Assembly (NCBI GenBank): GCA_020636025.1
Contig: JACJYQ010000004.1
Span: 310,001-374,000 of the forward strand
Source of the DNA: Lewinellaceae bacterium
Lineage (GTDB): Bacteria; Bacteroidota; Bacteroidia; Chitinophagales; Saprospiraceae
Direction: 5' to 3'
Length of the DNA: 64,000 bases
Within the stretch, counting starts at the first letter, position 1, and every line of letters starts with the position of its first letter. Below the pieces are notes generated by a model, which had not been told where the DNA came from, did no database searches, and saw only the letters and a program-made list of their open reading frames with translations. A program made the translations under genes and the position numbers. Below are positions 42,938-49,887 of this stretch, piece by piece.

Positions 42938-43303
42938 ATGAATCGACCCAATATCATCATGAGTCTACTATTCCTGCGTGTTTCAGCCCTTTATGTATGT
43001 TTCTTACTGCCTATTGACATTCAGGCTCAGGAAGCCGAGAGTGAAAAGTCCGATGCAACTCCCATCATTATTGAACGCGCATCTCCTTTGAGCATCTCCG
43101 GCAACCTTGAGTTGTGCAAAGGCACCGAAACAATTTTGAAAGCCGAAGGAGAGTTTGAGAGCTTTATTTGGGACAAAGGCGGTGTAAAGGGCCGATATTT
43201 AAAAGTTAATGAAGAAGGTGTGTACGAAGTCACCGCCAAAACCAAGGGTGGTTGCACCTTTCGTACAAAAGTGAATGTTCGGTACAGACCCTGCCCTATT
43301 TAA
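42938..43303 (+). CDS. Small secreted protein with one Ig/PKD-like domain
   Basis: 121 residues from the ATG at 42938 (MNRPNIIMSLLFL); starts at 42911 and 42932 are in frame, but a -7 box directly before 42911 favours a later one. The signal peptide ends near DIQAQ. The mature protein is a single short beta-sandwich: LELCKGTETILKAEGEFESFIWDKGGVKGRYLKVNEEGVYEVTAKTKGGCTF, with the Cys pair and EEGVYEV strand seen in the Ig/PKD-like repeats of large Bacteroidota adhesins. It carries no T9SS sorting domain. Function unknown. Its 3' end overlaps the convergent coaD by 8 bases. Confidence 0.65.
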   Translation: MNRPNIIMSLLFLRVSALYVCFLLPIDIQAQEAESEKSDATPIIIERASPLSISGNLELCKGTETILKAEGEFESFIWDKGGVKGRYLKVNEEGVYEVTAKTKGGCTFRTKVNVRYRPCPI

Positions 43304-43784
43304 CTTCAAAGTTCCTACTTTGAAAACTACCGATGCTAATTTCACTAGGGATAAAAGGAGTCGCATCGGCACCTCCTATGATAATTTCCCGAACGATGGT
43401 ACTGCTGATATGCGAAAACTCAGGCTGCGCAATCAAAAATACTGTTTCAATGCCATCCCCTACGATGTGGTTTAACTGGGAGATCGTCTTTTCGTAGTCA
43501 AAATCTGAAGCATTTCTCAGGCCTCTCAACAAATAGTTTGCACCAATTTTTTTGCAATAGTGAGCTGTAAGGTTTGTGAAAGAATCTACGCCCACATTGG
43601 GATATTTGTCAAATACCTGGTGCAACCATTTCATCCGCTGATCATGTTCAAAGAGATATTTTTTGGTGGAATTGATCCCAACAGCTACAATGATCTTGTC
43701 AAACAAAGGCAAGGCTCTACGAACCAGATCAACGTGACCTATGGTAATTGGATCGAATGATCCCGGGAATACGGCAATTTTCAT
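43296..43784 (-). CDS. coaD: Pantetheine-phosphate adenylyltransferase
   Basis: 162 residues from the ATG at 43784, the normal size; the longer open frame up to 43958 adds 58 residues with no family counterpart and is rejected. It transfers AMP from ATP to 4'-phosphopantetheine, the penultimate step of coenzyme A synthesis. Motifs: FPGSFDPITIGHVDL (nucleotide-binding TxGH) at the start, LLRGLRNASDFDYE in the middle and ISSTIVREI near residue 130. Convergent with the Ig-like gene, with an 8-base overlap of coding ends. Confidence 0.95.
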   Translation of the reverse strand: MKIAVFPGSFDPITIGHVDLVRRALPLFDKIIVAVGINSTKKYLFEHDQRMKWLHQVFDKYPNVGVDSFTNLTAHYCKKIGANYLLRGLRNASDFDYEKTISQLNHIVGDGIETVFLIAQPEFSHISSTIVREIIIGGADATPFIPSEISIGSFQSRNFEVK

Positions 43785-43961
43785 GCTTGATGGAAATTTA
43801 TTTGGTTGGCACGAAGGTGCGTAAAATTCCCCTTTTGACGAAAAACACAAGGCAATTGATAACAAAAAAGCCCTAATCACTCCTAGGTAACAATGCATGA
43901 AACACACTACATTGTGGATAAAAAAAAATGGGTAATGCATAAAAATGATCTGAGACAATAA

Positions 43962-43969
43962 TAGATTTG
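43962..43969 (+). promoter_or_regulatory. -7 box for the first beta-barrel gene
   Basis: TAGATTTG fits TAnnTTTG, 37 bases before the ATG at 44007; -33 not clear. Confidence 0.45.
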
Positions 43970-44006
43970 CCTCTCCTTTTCCTCAGACCCATTCAATTAA
44001 GCCAAC

Positions 44007-44522
44007 ATGAAAAAGATTTTATCAATTGCTGTTTTTCTGTTTATCACAGCGGCTGTTTTTGGACAAGCTCAAAAGGGCACTGTTATTTTAGGTGGAACAG
44101 CCGGGATAAATAACACAAGTTCTGACGGAGCAGGTTTTTTGATTGTCAACATCTCTCCACTCCTTGGATATTTTGTAAGCAACAATGTTGCCATTGGTGG
44201 CAACCTGGATTTTGCTCTGGTTGCCAGTGATGGGGACAGCGAATCTGCCATTGGAATATCTCCCTTTGCCCGTTTTTACTTTACATCCGCAGGCAAAAAC
44301 CGTTTTTTTGCCCAACCCAAAGTAGGTATCACTGCCAGTGGAGGCAGCACATCCTTACTATTTGGTTTAGGGGTTGGTGCTGATTTTTTCCTAAATGACT
44401 TTATTGCTATTGAGGCCATACTTGGCTATCAAAGGACCCAATATCCTGAATTTGAATTTGGAACAAATACCATTGGTTTAAATTTCGGGGTCATGGCTTT
44501 TCTAAATAAAAACAAGGAATAA
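44007..44522 (+). CDS. Outer membrane beta-barrel protein (OmpX-like)
   Basis: 171 residues. The signal peptide MKKILSIAVFLFITAAVFGQ is followed by alternating hydrophobic/polar strands with turns rich in Gly, Asn and Ser: TVILGGTAGINN, LLGYFVSNNVAIGGNLDFAL, GISPFARFYF, FFAQPKVGITAS and a last strand NTIGLNFGVMAFL. This is the pattern of small eight-strand outer-membrane barrels. There is no sorting domain. Function unknown. Its neighbour at 44618 is another small barrel-like protein, but each has its own -7 box. Confidence 0.75.
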   Translation: MKKILSIAVFLFITAAVFGQAQKGTVILGGTAGINNTSSDGAGFLIVNISPLLGYFVSNNVAIGGNLDFALVASDGDSESAIGISPFARFYFTSAGKNRFFAQPKVGITASGGSTSLLFGLGVGADFFLNDFIAIEAILGYQRTQYPEFEFGTNTIGLNFGVMAFLNKNKE

Positions 44523-44569
44523 ATACACATTAAGATTTTATTCCAAGCGAATACTCCCAATAAATCTTG

Positions 44570-44577
44570 TAACTTTG
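44570..44577 (+). promoter_or_regulatory. -7 box for the second barrel-like gene
   Basis: TAACTTTG fits TAnnTTTG, 40 bases before the ATG at 44618. Confidence 0.45.
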
Positions 44578-44617
44578 TTCATTAATTTTCACTCAAAACT
44601 TGAATCCGACATCCATT

Positions 44618-45106
44618 ATGAAAAAACTGATCTTTACTTTGTCGTTTGTCCTCTGTGTTGTGTTTGCAGCCAGTGCTCAGCGTAACTACAATTCTGCCAT
44701 TGGTTTGCGCTTTGGATATCCATTGTCCATCACTTACAAGCAATTCATCAGCGAGCCTGGTGCTTTTGAAATCTTTGGTGGTTTCCGTGGATACTCATAC
44801 TACAGCTGGTTCAGCGTAGGCGCTTTGTACGAGCATCACAATGCCATTGCCAGTGTAGAAGGCTTGAACTGGTATTTTGGAGGCGGTGCTTCCGTATTCT
44901 TCTGGACGTTTGACAATGGCTTTGCTTACGGAGATGCTTCAACCACCAGTATTGGTATTATGGGTGCGCTTGGTTTGGATTACAAATTCCCCAACGCTCC
45001 ATTCAACCTTTCTGTTGACTGGGTACCAACATTCTTTGTAAACGGTTACGGCAATGGTTTTGCCGGTGGATACGGTGCCTTGGCTGCCCGTTATGTATTG
45101 AAGTAA
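44618..45106 (+). CDS. Small secreted/outer membrane protein, barrel-like
   Basis: 162 residues from the ATG at 44618; a TTG at 44600 gives a longer frame that spoils the signal peptide. The signal peptide MKKLIFTLSFVLCVVFAASAQ is followed by AIGLRFGYPLSITYKQF, FEIFGGFRGYSYYSWFSVGALYEHH, NWYFGGGASVFFW, then MGALGLDYKFP and LAARYVLK. The repeated aromatic strands fit a small outer-membrane barrel, and close relatives are common in Bacteroidota with no known role. A perfect hairpin terminator follows 16 bases after the stop. Confidence 0.75.
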   Translation: MKKLIFTLSFVLCVVFAASAQRNYNSAIGLRFGYPLSITYKQFISEPGAFEIFGGFRGYSYYSWFSVGALYEHHNAIASVEGLNWYFGGGASVFFWTFDNGFAYGDASTTSIGIMGALGLDYKFPNAPFNLSVDWVPTFFVNGYGNGFAGGYGALAARYVLK

Positions 45107-45122
45107 TTCATATATTCCATGT

Positions 45123-45159
45123 AAAAAGGCTTGCCAGAATATTCTGGCAAGCCTTTTTT
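45123..45159. terminator. Bidirectional terminator between convergent genes
   Basis: AAAAAGGCTTGCCAGAAT is immediately followed by its complement ATTCTGGCAAGCCTTTTTT. It serves the barrel-like gene on the plus strand and the end of the respiratory cluster on the minus strand. Confidence 0.85.
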
Positions 45160-45181
45160 GTTATACCCTATTTTGTAAACC

Positions 45182-45460
45182 TTACTCGTATTGGGCAAAA
45201 TCATTCTCTGAAAATTCAGACACCTGTTCCTGTGATTTCTTTCTGTTTCTCCACCACCATACACCGATGGCACCTACAAGCAGATAGGGCAAAGAAAGCA
45301 TGTAAAGTATGCCATTATTTAAGCCCTGAGGATCTCCTCCTCCTTGTTTAAGATTCATTTCCGCAGCGCCTTTACACATAGCACATTGTGCATTGGCATC
45401 TCCATTTACAGAAACAAAAATCAGCGCTATAACAATGATGTTCAACAAATTATGTCTCAT
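45182..45460 (-). CDS. Small CxxC membrane protein at the end of the oxidase cluster
   Basis: 92 residues from the ATG at 45460; the frame extends to 45493, but MRHNLLNIIVIALIFVSVNG is the natural signal sequence, ending ANAQ. Directly after it comes QCAMCKGAAEMNL, a CxxC motif on the periplasmic side, then a Gly-rich loop and one TM segment (ILYMLSLPYLLVGAIGVWWW) with a basic, cytoplasmic RNRKK and acidic tail. Similar small proteins sit beside cytochrome oxidase genes in other Bacteroidota. A copper or haem delivery role is plausible given the CxxC and the place, but not shown. It is the last gene of the cluster, 48 bases from the DUF420 gene. Confidence 0.65.
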   Translation of the reverse strand: MRHNLLNIIVIALIFVSVNGDANAQCAMCKGAAEMNLKQGGGDPQGLNNGILYMLSLPYLLVGAIGVWWWRNRKKSQEQVSEFSENDFAQYE

Positions 45461-45508
45461 AATAGTATGTATTATTCTTAAGCCGAAAATCAAATAATGG
45501 CTCTCAGT

Positions 45509-46045
45509 TTAATAATATGGCTTCAACATTAGGTAACAAATTGGCCCGGTCACGGCTACATATAACCACAAGGGGAAAACCCAACGTGCCATTTTTTTAT
45601 GCCTGTCAAATTGAAACGTGTATGCCCGCGTAAAGGTTAACAAAATAAAGGGTAAAATTACAGCAGCCAATACAACGTGCGAAATAAGCAGGATAAAATA
45701 GACAGTTCTGATTAGTCCTGTGCCGCCAAATTTCGTTTCTGGAGTGGTAAAATGGTACAGCACGTAGGACACCAAAAACAATCCTGAACAAACCATAGCG
45801 GCATATATAGACTTTCTATGATTGTCAAGCTGTCCTGTTCTTACAAAATAATAGGCTGCTATTAAAATTATGGCAGCCAGTGCATTAAGGCTTGCGTGTA
45901 TAGGTGGTAGAAAACTGAAATCTACTCCAAGATCAATTTTCACCCTCCTCATCATGCCTACCAACAGTAATACTACAAAGGAGACTACATATGCAAGCCG
46001 GTTAAGCTTTTTTTCAAGCTCCGGATTAGGTTTGCCGTTTTTCAT
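45509..46045 (-). CDS. DUF420 family membrane protein
   Basis: 178 residues with five to six TM segments (for example YVVSFVVLLLVGMM, LNALAAIILIAAYYFV, VYFILLISHVVLAAVILPFILL). It has the DUF420 histidines: HASLNALAA, YHFTTPETKFGG, LLISHVVLAA and FDRHKKMARW. DUF420 proteins (CtaM-like in Firmicutes) are needed to make active haem-copper oxidases and may bind haem. The position just after the aa3 oxidase genes supports an assembly role. It lies 9 bases after the SCO-like gene. Confidence 0.85.
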   Translation of the reverse strand: MKNGKPNPELEKKLNRLAYVVSFVVLLLVGMMRRVKIDLGVDFSFLPPIHASLNALAAIILIAAYYFVRTGQLDNHRKSIYAAMVCSGLFLVSYVLYHFTTPETKFGGTGLIRTVYFILLISHVVLAAVILPFILLTFTRAYTFQFDRHKKMARWVFPLWLYVAVTGPICYLMLKPYY

Positions 46046-46054
46046 ATTGAAATA

Positions 46055-46684
46055 TTATTCAGTAGGCGGGGGTAAAATAATGGCAATATGCTGAGCCATT
46101 TTGTCTACATCCTTATGATCCAGAGCGTTGTAAAAATGTTTGATTACACCATTGGTGTCGCAAAGAGCGAAATACTCCTTGGCTGGTTTAATCTTTTCCT
46201 TAATGCAAAAAGAATCATAGCCATTTAATAAAATGGTGCTCCAGGAGCCTATGGCGCCCGTCCATGCCCAGGTTACATATTCAGCGCTCAACATTTTTTG
46301 GAAATGTGATCTAAATTCAGCTGTACCATCCTTAGCAATCATGACCAACCTGAAGTTTGGATTGGTGCCAAATTGGTCAAATAGCCTTTCAGCAGTATCC
46401 AGTATTAATCTGTTGTTTTCGGTTAGATCCGGTTCTTCTCCAAAAAGGTGAATGACACATACCTTCTTGGCAATCTGGTCTTCCTTTTGTCCATCTGGAT
46501 ATATGACCGAAACAGATCTCACTTTCCCATAATTCGCTTCGATGTTAAGGGCTTCAACCCTCAACTTGTAGCCTTTATTTAACCAGTAATAGGAAATGGC
46601 CGGGAGAACTATTAAAATCAAAACGATGATTAATGTCCGGCTTATTTTTTTTTGCTTTTGTGCTTTTTCTTGTTCCTTACTCAT
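46055..46684 (-). CDS. SCO-like thioredoxin-fold membrane protein without the CxxxC copper site
   Basis: 209 residues from the ATG at 46684; the frame could begin two codons earlier at a GTG. A basic N-terminus is followed by one TM (about 15-35: LIIVLILIVLPAISYYWL) and a periplasmic domain. Its layout (VCVIHLFGEE strand, NNRLILDTAERLFDQFG helix, FRLVMIAKD strand, final LCDTNGVIKHFYNALDHKDVDKMAQHI) resembles SCO/PrrC proteins. At this place in Bacteroidota oxidase clusters a SCO gene is usual. The CPxxCP copper motif is absent; the Cys residues present are isolated. It may be a degenerate SCO or a different oxidase chaperone. It lies after an internal terminator. Confidence 0.55.
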   Translation of the reverse strand: MSKEQEKAQKQKKISRTLIIVLILIVLPAISYYWLNKGYKLRVEALNIEANYGKVRSVSVIYPDGQKEDQIAKKVCVIHLFGEEPDLTENNRLILDTAERLFDQFGTNPNFRLVMIAKDGTAEFRSHFQKMLSAEYVTWAWTGAIGSWSTILLNGYDSFCIKEKIKPAKEYFALCDTNGVIKHFYNALDHKDVDKMAQHIAIILPPPTE

Positions 46685-46705
46685 TGCCACAATTATTGAT
46701 CTGAC

Positions 46706-46737
46706 AAAAAAGGCGAAGCATTTGCCCCGCCTTTTTT
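46706..46737 (-). terminator. Terminator inside the respiratory cluster
   Basis: AAAAAAGGCG (46706-46715) and CGCCTTTTTT (46728-46737) are a perfect 10-base inverted repeat with a 12-base loop and T tract on the minus strand. It lies 10 bases after the subunit IV stop and 21 before the SCO-like ATG. Confidence 0.8.
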
Positions 46738-46747
46738 GTTGTAGAAT

Positions 46748-47182
46748 TTAACCTTTATTGATCACTGGCAGGATATACCCCTGGGGTTGTCCTGCAGGGG
46801 CTGGTTGTACAACCTCTTCGTTTTTTTGCTTGATGTGTTCTCTGCTGGCACCCCATCGACTTCCTTCCTGGAAGAAGGCAATAATGGCCCAAATTAATAG
46901 GGTAGTTGGAAGCAGTACACTCAGCACCAGTCCACGAACTTCATGAGCCATGTGCATGAAAAAGAACACGATAAAGTAAGCTTTATACAAGCTGGCACCC
47001 ACCATGGCAAGCATATAAATATATTGTCCAAAACCTCCGTCTTTTCCAAAGGTTACACTTGGAATAATATGCCCTTTGGCAAACAAGGCAAAAAATACCT
47101 CAACAATGGTTATGGCCCCTAACAGTTTCAAACCGTATATAACCAATTTCTTTTGATCTTCGTATGATTGATGTCCAGCCAT
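46748..47182 (-). CDS. Cytochrome c oxidase subunit IV family protein
   Basis: 144 residues with three TM segments (LLGAITIVEVFFALF, YMLAMVGASLYKAYFIVFFF, LVLSVLLPTTLLIWAIIAFF). The MVGASLYKAYFIVFFFMHMAHE block is characteristic of the small CyoD/COX4-like subunit of bacterial haem-copper oxidases, which stabilises the complex. A cytoplasmic, Gln/Pro-rich tail ends the protein. It is the last structural oxidase gene and is followed at once by a hairpin terminator. Confidence 0.88.
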   Translation of the reverse strand: MAGHQSYEDQKKLVIYGLKLLGAITIVEVFFALFAKGHIIPSVTFGKDGGFGQYIYMLAMVGASLYKAYFIVFFFMHMAHEVRGLVLSVLLPTTLLIWAIIAFFQEGSRWGASREHIKQKNEEVVQPAPAGQPQGYILPVINKG

Positions 47183-47225
47183 TTTTGTCAGACTTATTAT
47201 TGTTAAAGAAATGAATTAAAAGGAA

Positions 47226-48110
47226 TTACAAAAGGTAGAATACCAGGAATACGAACACCCAGACCAAATCTACAAAGTGCCAATAAAGCCCAATTTTCTC
47301 TACCATTTCATACCCGTTTTTCCGAGCTGCATACAAACCACTCATGGCATTAATCATGATTATGGTCAGGAACAATACACCTGAGAAAACGTGGAAACCG
47401 TGGAAACCGGTAATGAAGAAGAAAAGAGCACCGAATGCTCTCGGCCCCTGTGCAACCTCATGAGTTTGTCCAGCATACGGCCCTGAAGTATACTTGATGT
47501 ATTTTTTCTCCAACTCTACCTCGCCATTATGTTCATGACCGTGAAGCAGGTATGAATCATCCTTTTTCACCGTAAGCGGTGCGCCATTTTCCATGACAGG
47601 CTTGCCGGATACATCTACCAGTTCTCCATCAGCAATGTAGCGACCAAATGGATTACGAGTCACAGACACATTTTCATATTTGATCAATGTAGTCCATTCG
47701 TAAGCCTGGCTACCAAGGAAGGTTGCACCGCCTAAAATGGTGCAAAACATCCAAAAAACAACACCACGTCTGTTCTCACGATGGCCTTCCTGTACGGCAC
47801 GAACCATTGTTACCGAACTTGCGATGAGCACGAATGTCATAAAAGTCACAAACACCAAAGGCCAGTGTGCTTTTACAAATGGGAACGAAGCAAACACGAA
47901 GTCGGCTTCCGGCCAGGTTGGGCTGCTAAATCGAAGTGCTCCGTAAGCGATCAGAAAACCTGCAAAAGTGAAGGCATCTGAAACCAGGAAGTACCACATC
48001 ATCAGCTTGCCGTAGCTGGCTTTCATGGGTTCTTTACCACCATCCCAAAGATGTTGATCTGACTCATGTCCGTGTGTTTCGTGTGCATGTGCAACAGATG
48101 AATCTGCCAT
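47226..48110 (-). CDS. Cytochrome c oxidase subunit III (long form)
   Basis: 294 residues from the ATG at 48110 (MADSSVAHAHETHGHE); an earlier in-frame TTG at 48119 is less likely. It has a His-rich N-terminus, then five or so TM segments. MMWYFLVSDAFTFAGFLIAYGAL and the C-terminal GFHGFHVFSGVLFL and LYWHFVDLVWVFVFLVFYLL identify subunit III. A hydrophilic loop of about 70 residues (NPFGRYIADGELVDVSGK...GPRAFG) separates two helices. It is the second of two subunit III genes in a row; both probably belong to the same aa3-type enzyme, as found in other Bacteroidota. Confidence 0.9.
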   Translation of the reverse strand: MADSSVAHAHETHGHESDQHLWDGGKEPMKASYGKLMMWYFLVSDAFTFAGFLIAYGALRFSSPTWPEADFVFASFPFVKAHWPLVFVTFMTFVLIASSVTMVRAVQEGHRENRRGVVFWMFCTILGGATFLGSQAYEWTTLIKYENVSVTRNPFGRYIADGELVDVSGKPVMENGAPLTVKKDDSYLLHGHEHNGEVELEKKYIKYTSGPYAGQTHEVAQGPRAFGALFFFITGFHGFHVFSGVLFLTIIMINAMSGLYAARKNGYEMVEKIGLYWHFVDLVWVFVFLVFYLL

Positions 48111-48207
48111 GATATTCAAAAAGTTAGTTGTATGCTTTAGATTTATTCAAACAGGAGAATACTCCTGTACTGTGATTCTTTTTATTGGTTTTGAGATATA
48201 GCCAAAA

Positions 48208-48786
48208 TCAACTTCCGTTTAGCATGAAGAATAGCACCAGGTAAACCCATAGGATGTCTACAAAATGCCAGTACTGTGCTACTAACTGAAATCTGTTCAA
48301 TCTTCTCTGAGTTGGTTTGTATGGAAGCACAAAAGCATGCGTCAAGGCTGCTGTTAGCGCTGCCATACCTCCCAGAACATGGGCTGCATGCAGTCCGGAA
48401 ATTACGTATATGAATGAACTGGAGGGGTTAACCGTGAAAGTTGCCCCAATAGCATTAAGCTCTTCCCACCCCTTGTACTGCAATACCACGAATACAAGCC
48501 CAAGAAAAAATGTCAACAACAACAGTCCCTTATACTGACGCTCTTTCCCTTGCTTGAACCCAATATATGACAAATGCAAGCTTAAACTACTCAACAAAAT
48601 AACTGCCGTATTAATAAAGAAAATAAAAGGCAGTTTAAACTCCAACCAGTTACCCGCAGCACGACGAACTACATACGCACTGGTAAAGCCACCAAACATC
48701 ATAATGATGCTGGCAATGGCTATCCACAAGGCAAGCTTGTGCGGATGTATTCTACTTTGTTTATAATTTTCTGCCACTGCAGCCAT
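48208..48786 (-). CDS. Cytochrome c oxidase subunit III (short form)
   Basis: 192 residues and five TM segments. Typical subunit III blocks: LALWIAIASIIMMFGGFTSAYVVRRA near the start, SGLHAAHVLGGMAAL in the middle, and YWHFVDILWVYLVLFFML at the end. The canonical Glu-containing helices expected in the full-length subunit are partly absent, as usual for this short class. It sits between ctaB and the long subunit III gene, in the same direction. Confidence 0.9.
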   Translation of the reverse strand: MAAVAENYKQSRIHPHKLALWIAIASIIMMFGGFTSAYVVRRAAGNWLEFKLPFIFFINTAVILLSSLSLHLSYIGFKQGKERQYKGLLLLTFFLGLVFVVLQYKGWEELNAIGATFTVNPSSSFIYVISGLHAAHVLGGMAALTAALTHAFVLPYKPTQRRLNRFQLVAQYWHFVDILWVYLVLFFMLNGS

Positions 48787-48872
48787 TCTTTACTAAGGTT
48801 AATTTGATTTTTTGATTTAAACCTGCCCCAAATTTGATTCGGGGATGAGGTAAATTGATTTTAATTGGATGT

Positions 48873-49772
48873 TTATATCTTATCAAGCAATAACACGATC
48901 AGAGAAAGCGGCAAATGAGCAAATGAAAGAAACATTTGAGCTCTCGCAGATTTCTGTGAACATGTTTTATACAAATCCCAGCATTTAAAGGCCCACCAAA
49001 GGTTCAACAAAGTCAGGGCTACGCTTGCTACTCCTCCAATCAACCCAAGCCAATAACCAATTCCGGTATTAAGGATCAGTAAGAGGCAAAATATGAATGA
49101 CAACATGCCTGTCACCTGGTCTTTTTCTCCATTCCTTGATGGAAGAAGGTAAAAGCCTGCTCTTTTATAGTCTTCATCGGCTACCCAGGCAACTGCCCAA
49201 AAATGTGGGAATTGCCAAAAAAACTGCAAGGCAAACAAGTACATGGCCATTGGACTAACCACCTGTTCGAATGCTACACAGCCAATGATCAATGGTAGAG
49301 CCCCAGGAATTGCTCCAATAGCTACAGAAAGAGCTGTTGTACGCTTTAGGGGTGTATAAATAAAGGCATACGTAATGAAGGATAAAGTACCTAAAAACCC
49401 TGCTGTCATATTCAGCATGGTTAATAAAGTAATACCCACGATGGCCATTAAGCCAGCCAACAATACTGCTTTTGGAACACTTATCCTTCCTGACGCTACT
49501 GGTCGATTGGATGTTCTCACCATCAAGCGATCATAATCTCTTTCCAATACTTGATTCAAAGCATTGGCCGCTCCCGTAATGAAGAAACCACCGAAAGTAA
49601 GCAGTAAAATGGCCGAAAGACTAACATTTCCCACCGCTACAATGGCGTACGACATAATTGCAGAGAACAAAACAAGCAAAGTAAGCTTGAACTTCACAAG
49701 CAGTCCAAAATCGCTTATGGCTTGTGCCACACCCGAAAATACTGAAATTCGTTTTGCCTCGTTCCTTTGCAT
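48873..49772 (-). CDS. ctaB: Protohaem IX farnesyltransferase (haem O synthase)
   Basis: 299 residues, about nine TM segments, a UbiA-type prenyltransferase. The first Asp motif is NALNQVLERDYDRLMVRTSNRPVASGRI (near 67-95) and the second WVADEDYKRAGFYLLP (near 195-210). It attaches a farnesyl group to haem B to give haem O, needed by the aa3 oxidase coded next to it. The partner haem A synthase (ctaA) is not in this window. The 115-base gap upstream contains imperfect AATGCG-type direct repeats (49845-49885), of no evident function. Confidence 0.95.
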   Translation of the reverse strand: MQRNEAKRISVFSGVAQAISDFGLLVKFKLTLLVLFSAIMSYAIVAVGNVSLSAILLLTFGGFFITGAANALNQVLERDYDRLMVRTSNRPVASGRISVPKAVLLAGLMAIVGITLLTMLNMTAGFLGTLSFITYAFIYTPLKRTTALSVAIGAIPGALPLIIGCVAFEQVVSPMAMYLFALQFFWQFPHFWAVAWVADEDYKRAGFYLLPSRNGEKDQVTGMLSFIFCLLLILNTGIGYWLGLIGGVASVALTLLNLWWAFKCWDLYKTCSQKSARAQMFLSFAHLPLSLIVLLLDKI

Positions 49773-49887
49773 TAGCAGTTATAAAATATTGCTCAGACTA
49801 AAGATTATGTATTAGGTTCTCGTGTTTCAACTTATCATGCCTTGGTTCATTATGCATTTCGCATTGATCCATTACGCATTATTGATA

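Noticed and set aside
43785..43958. N-terminal extension of coaD by 58 residues
   Set aside because: The enzyme begins at MKIAVFPGSFDP in all family members I know; the extension is open by chance.
49820..49887. Imperfect AATGCG direct repeats before ctaD end as a regulatory element
   Set aside because: Short, irregular and in a gap inside a cotranscribed cluster; no support for function.
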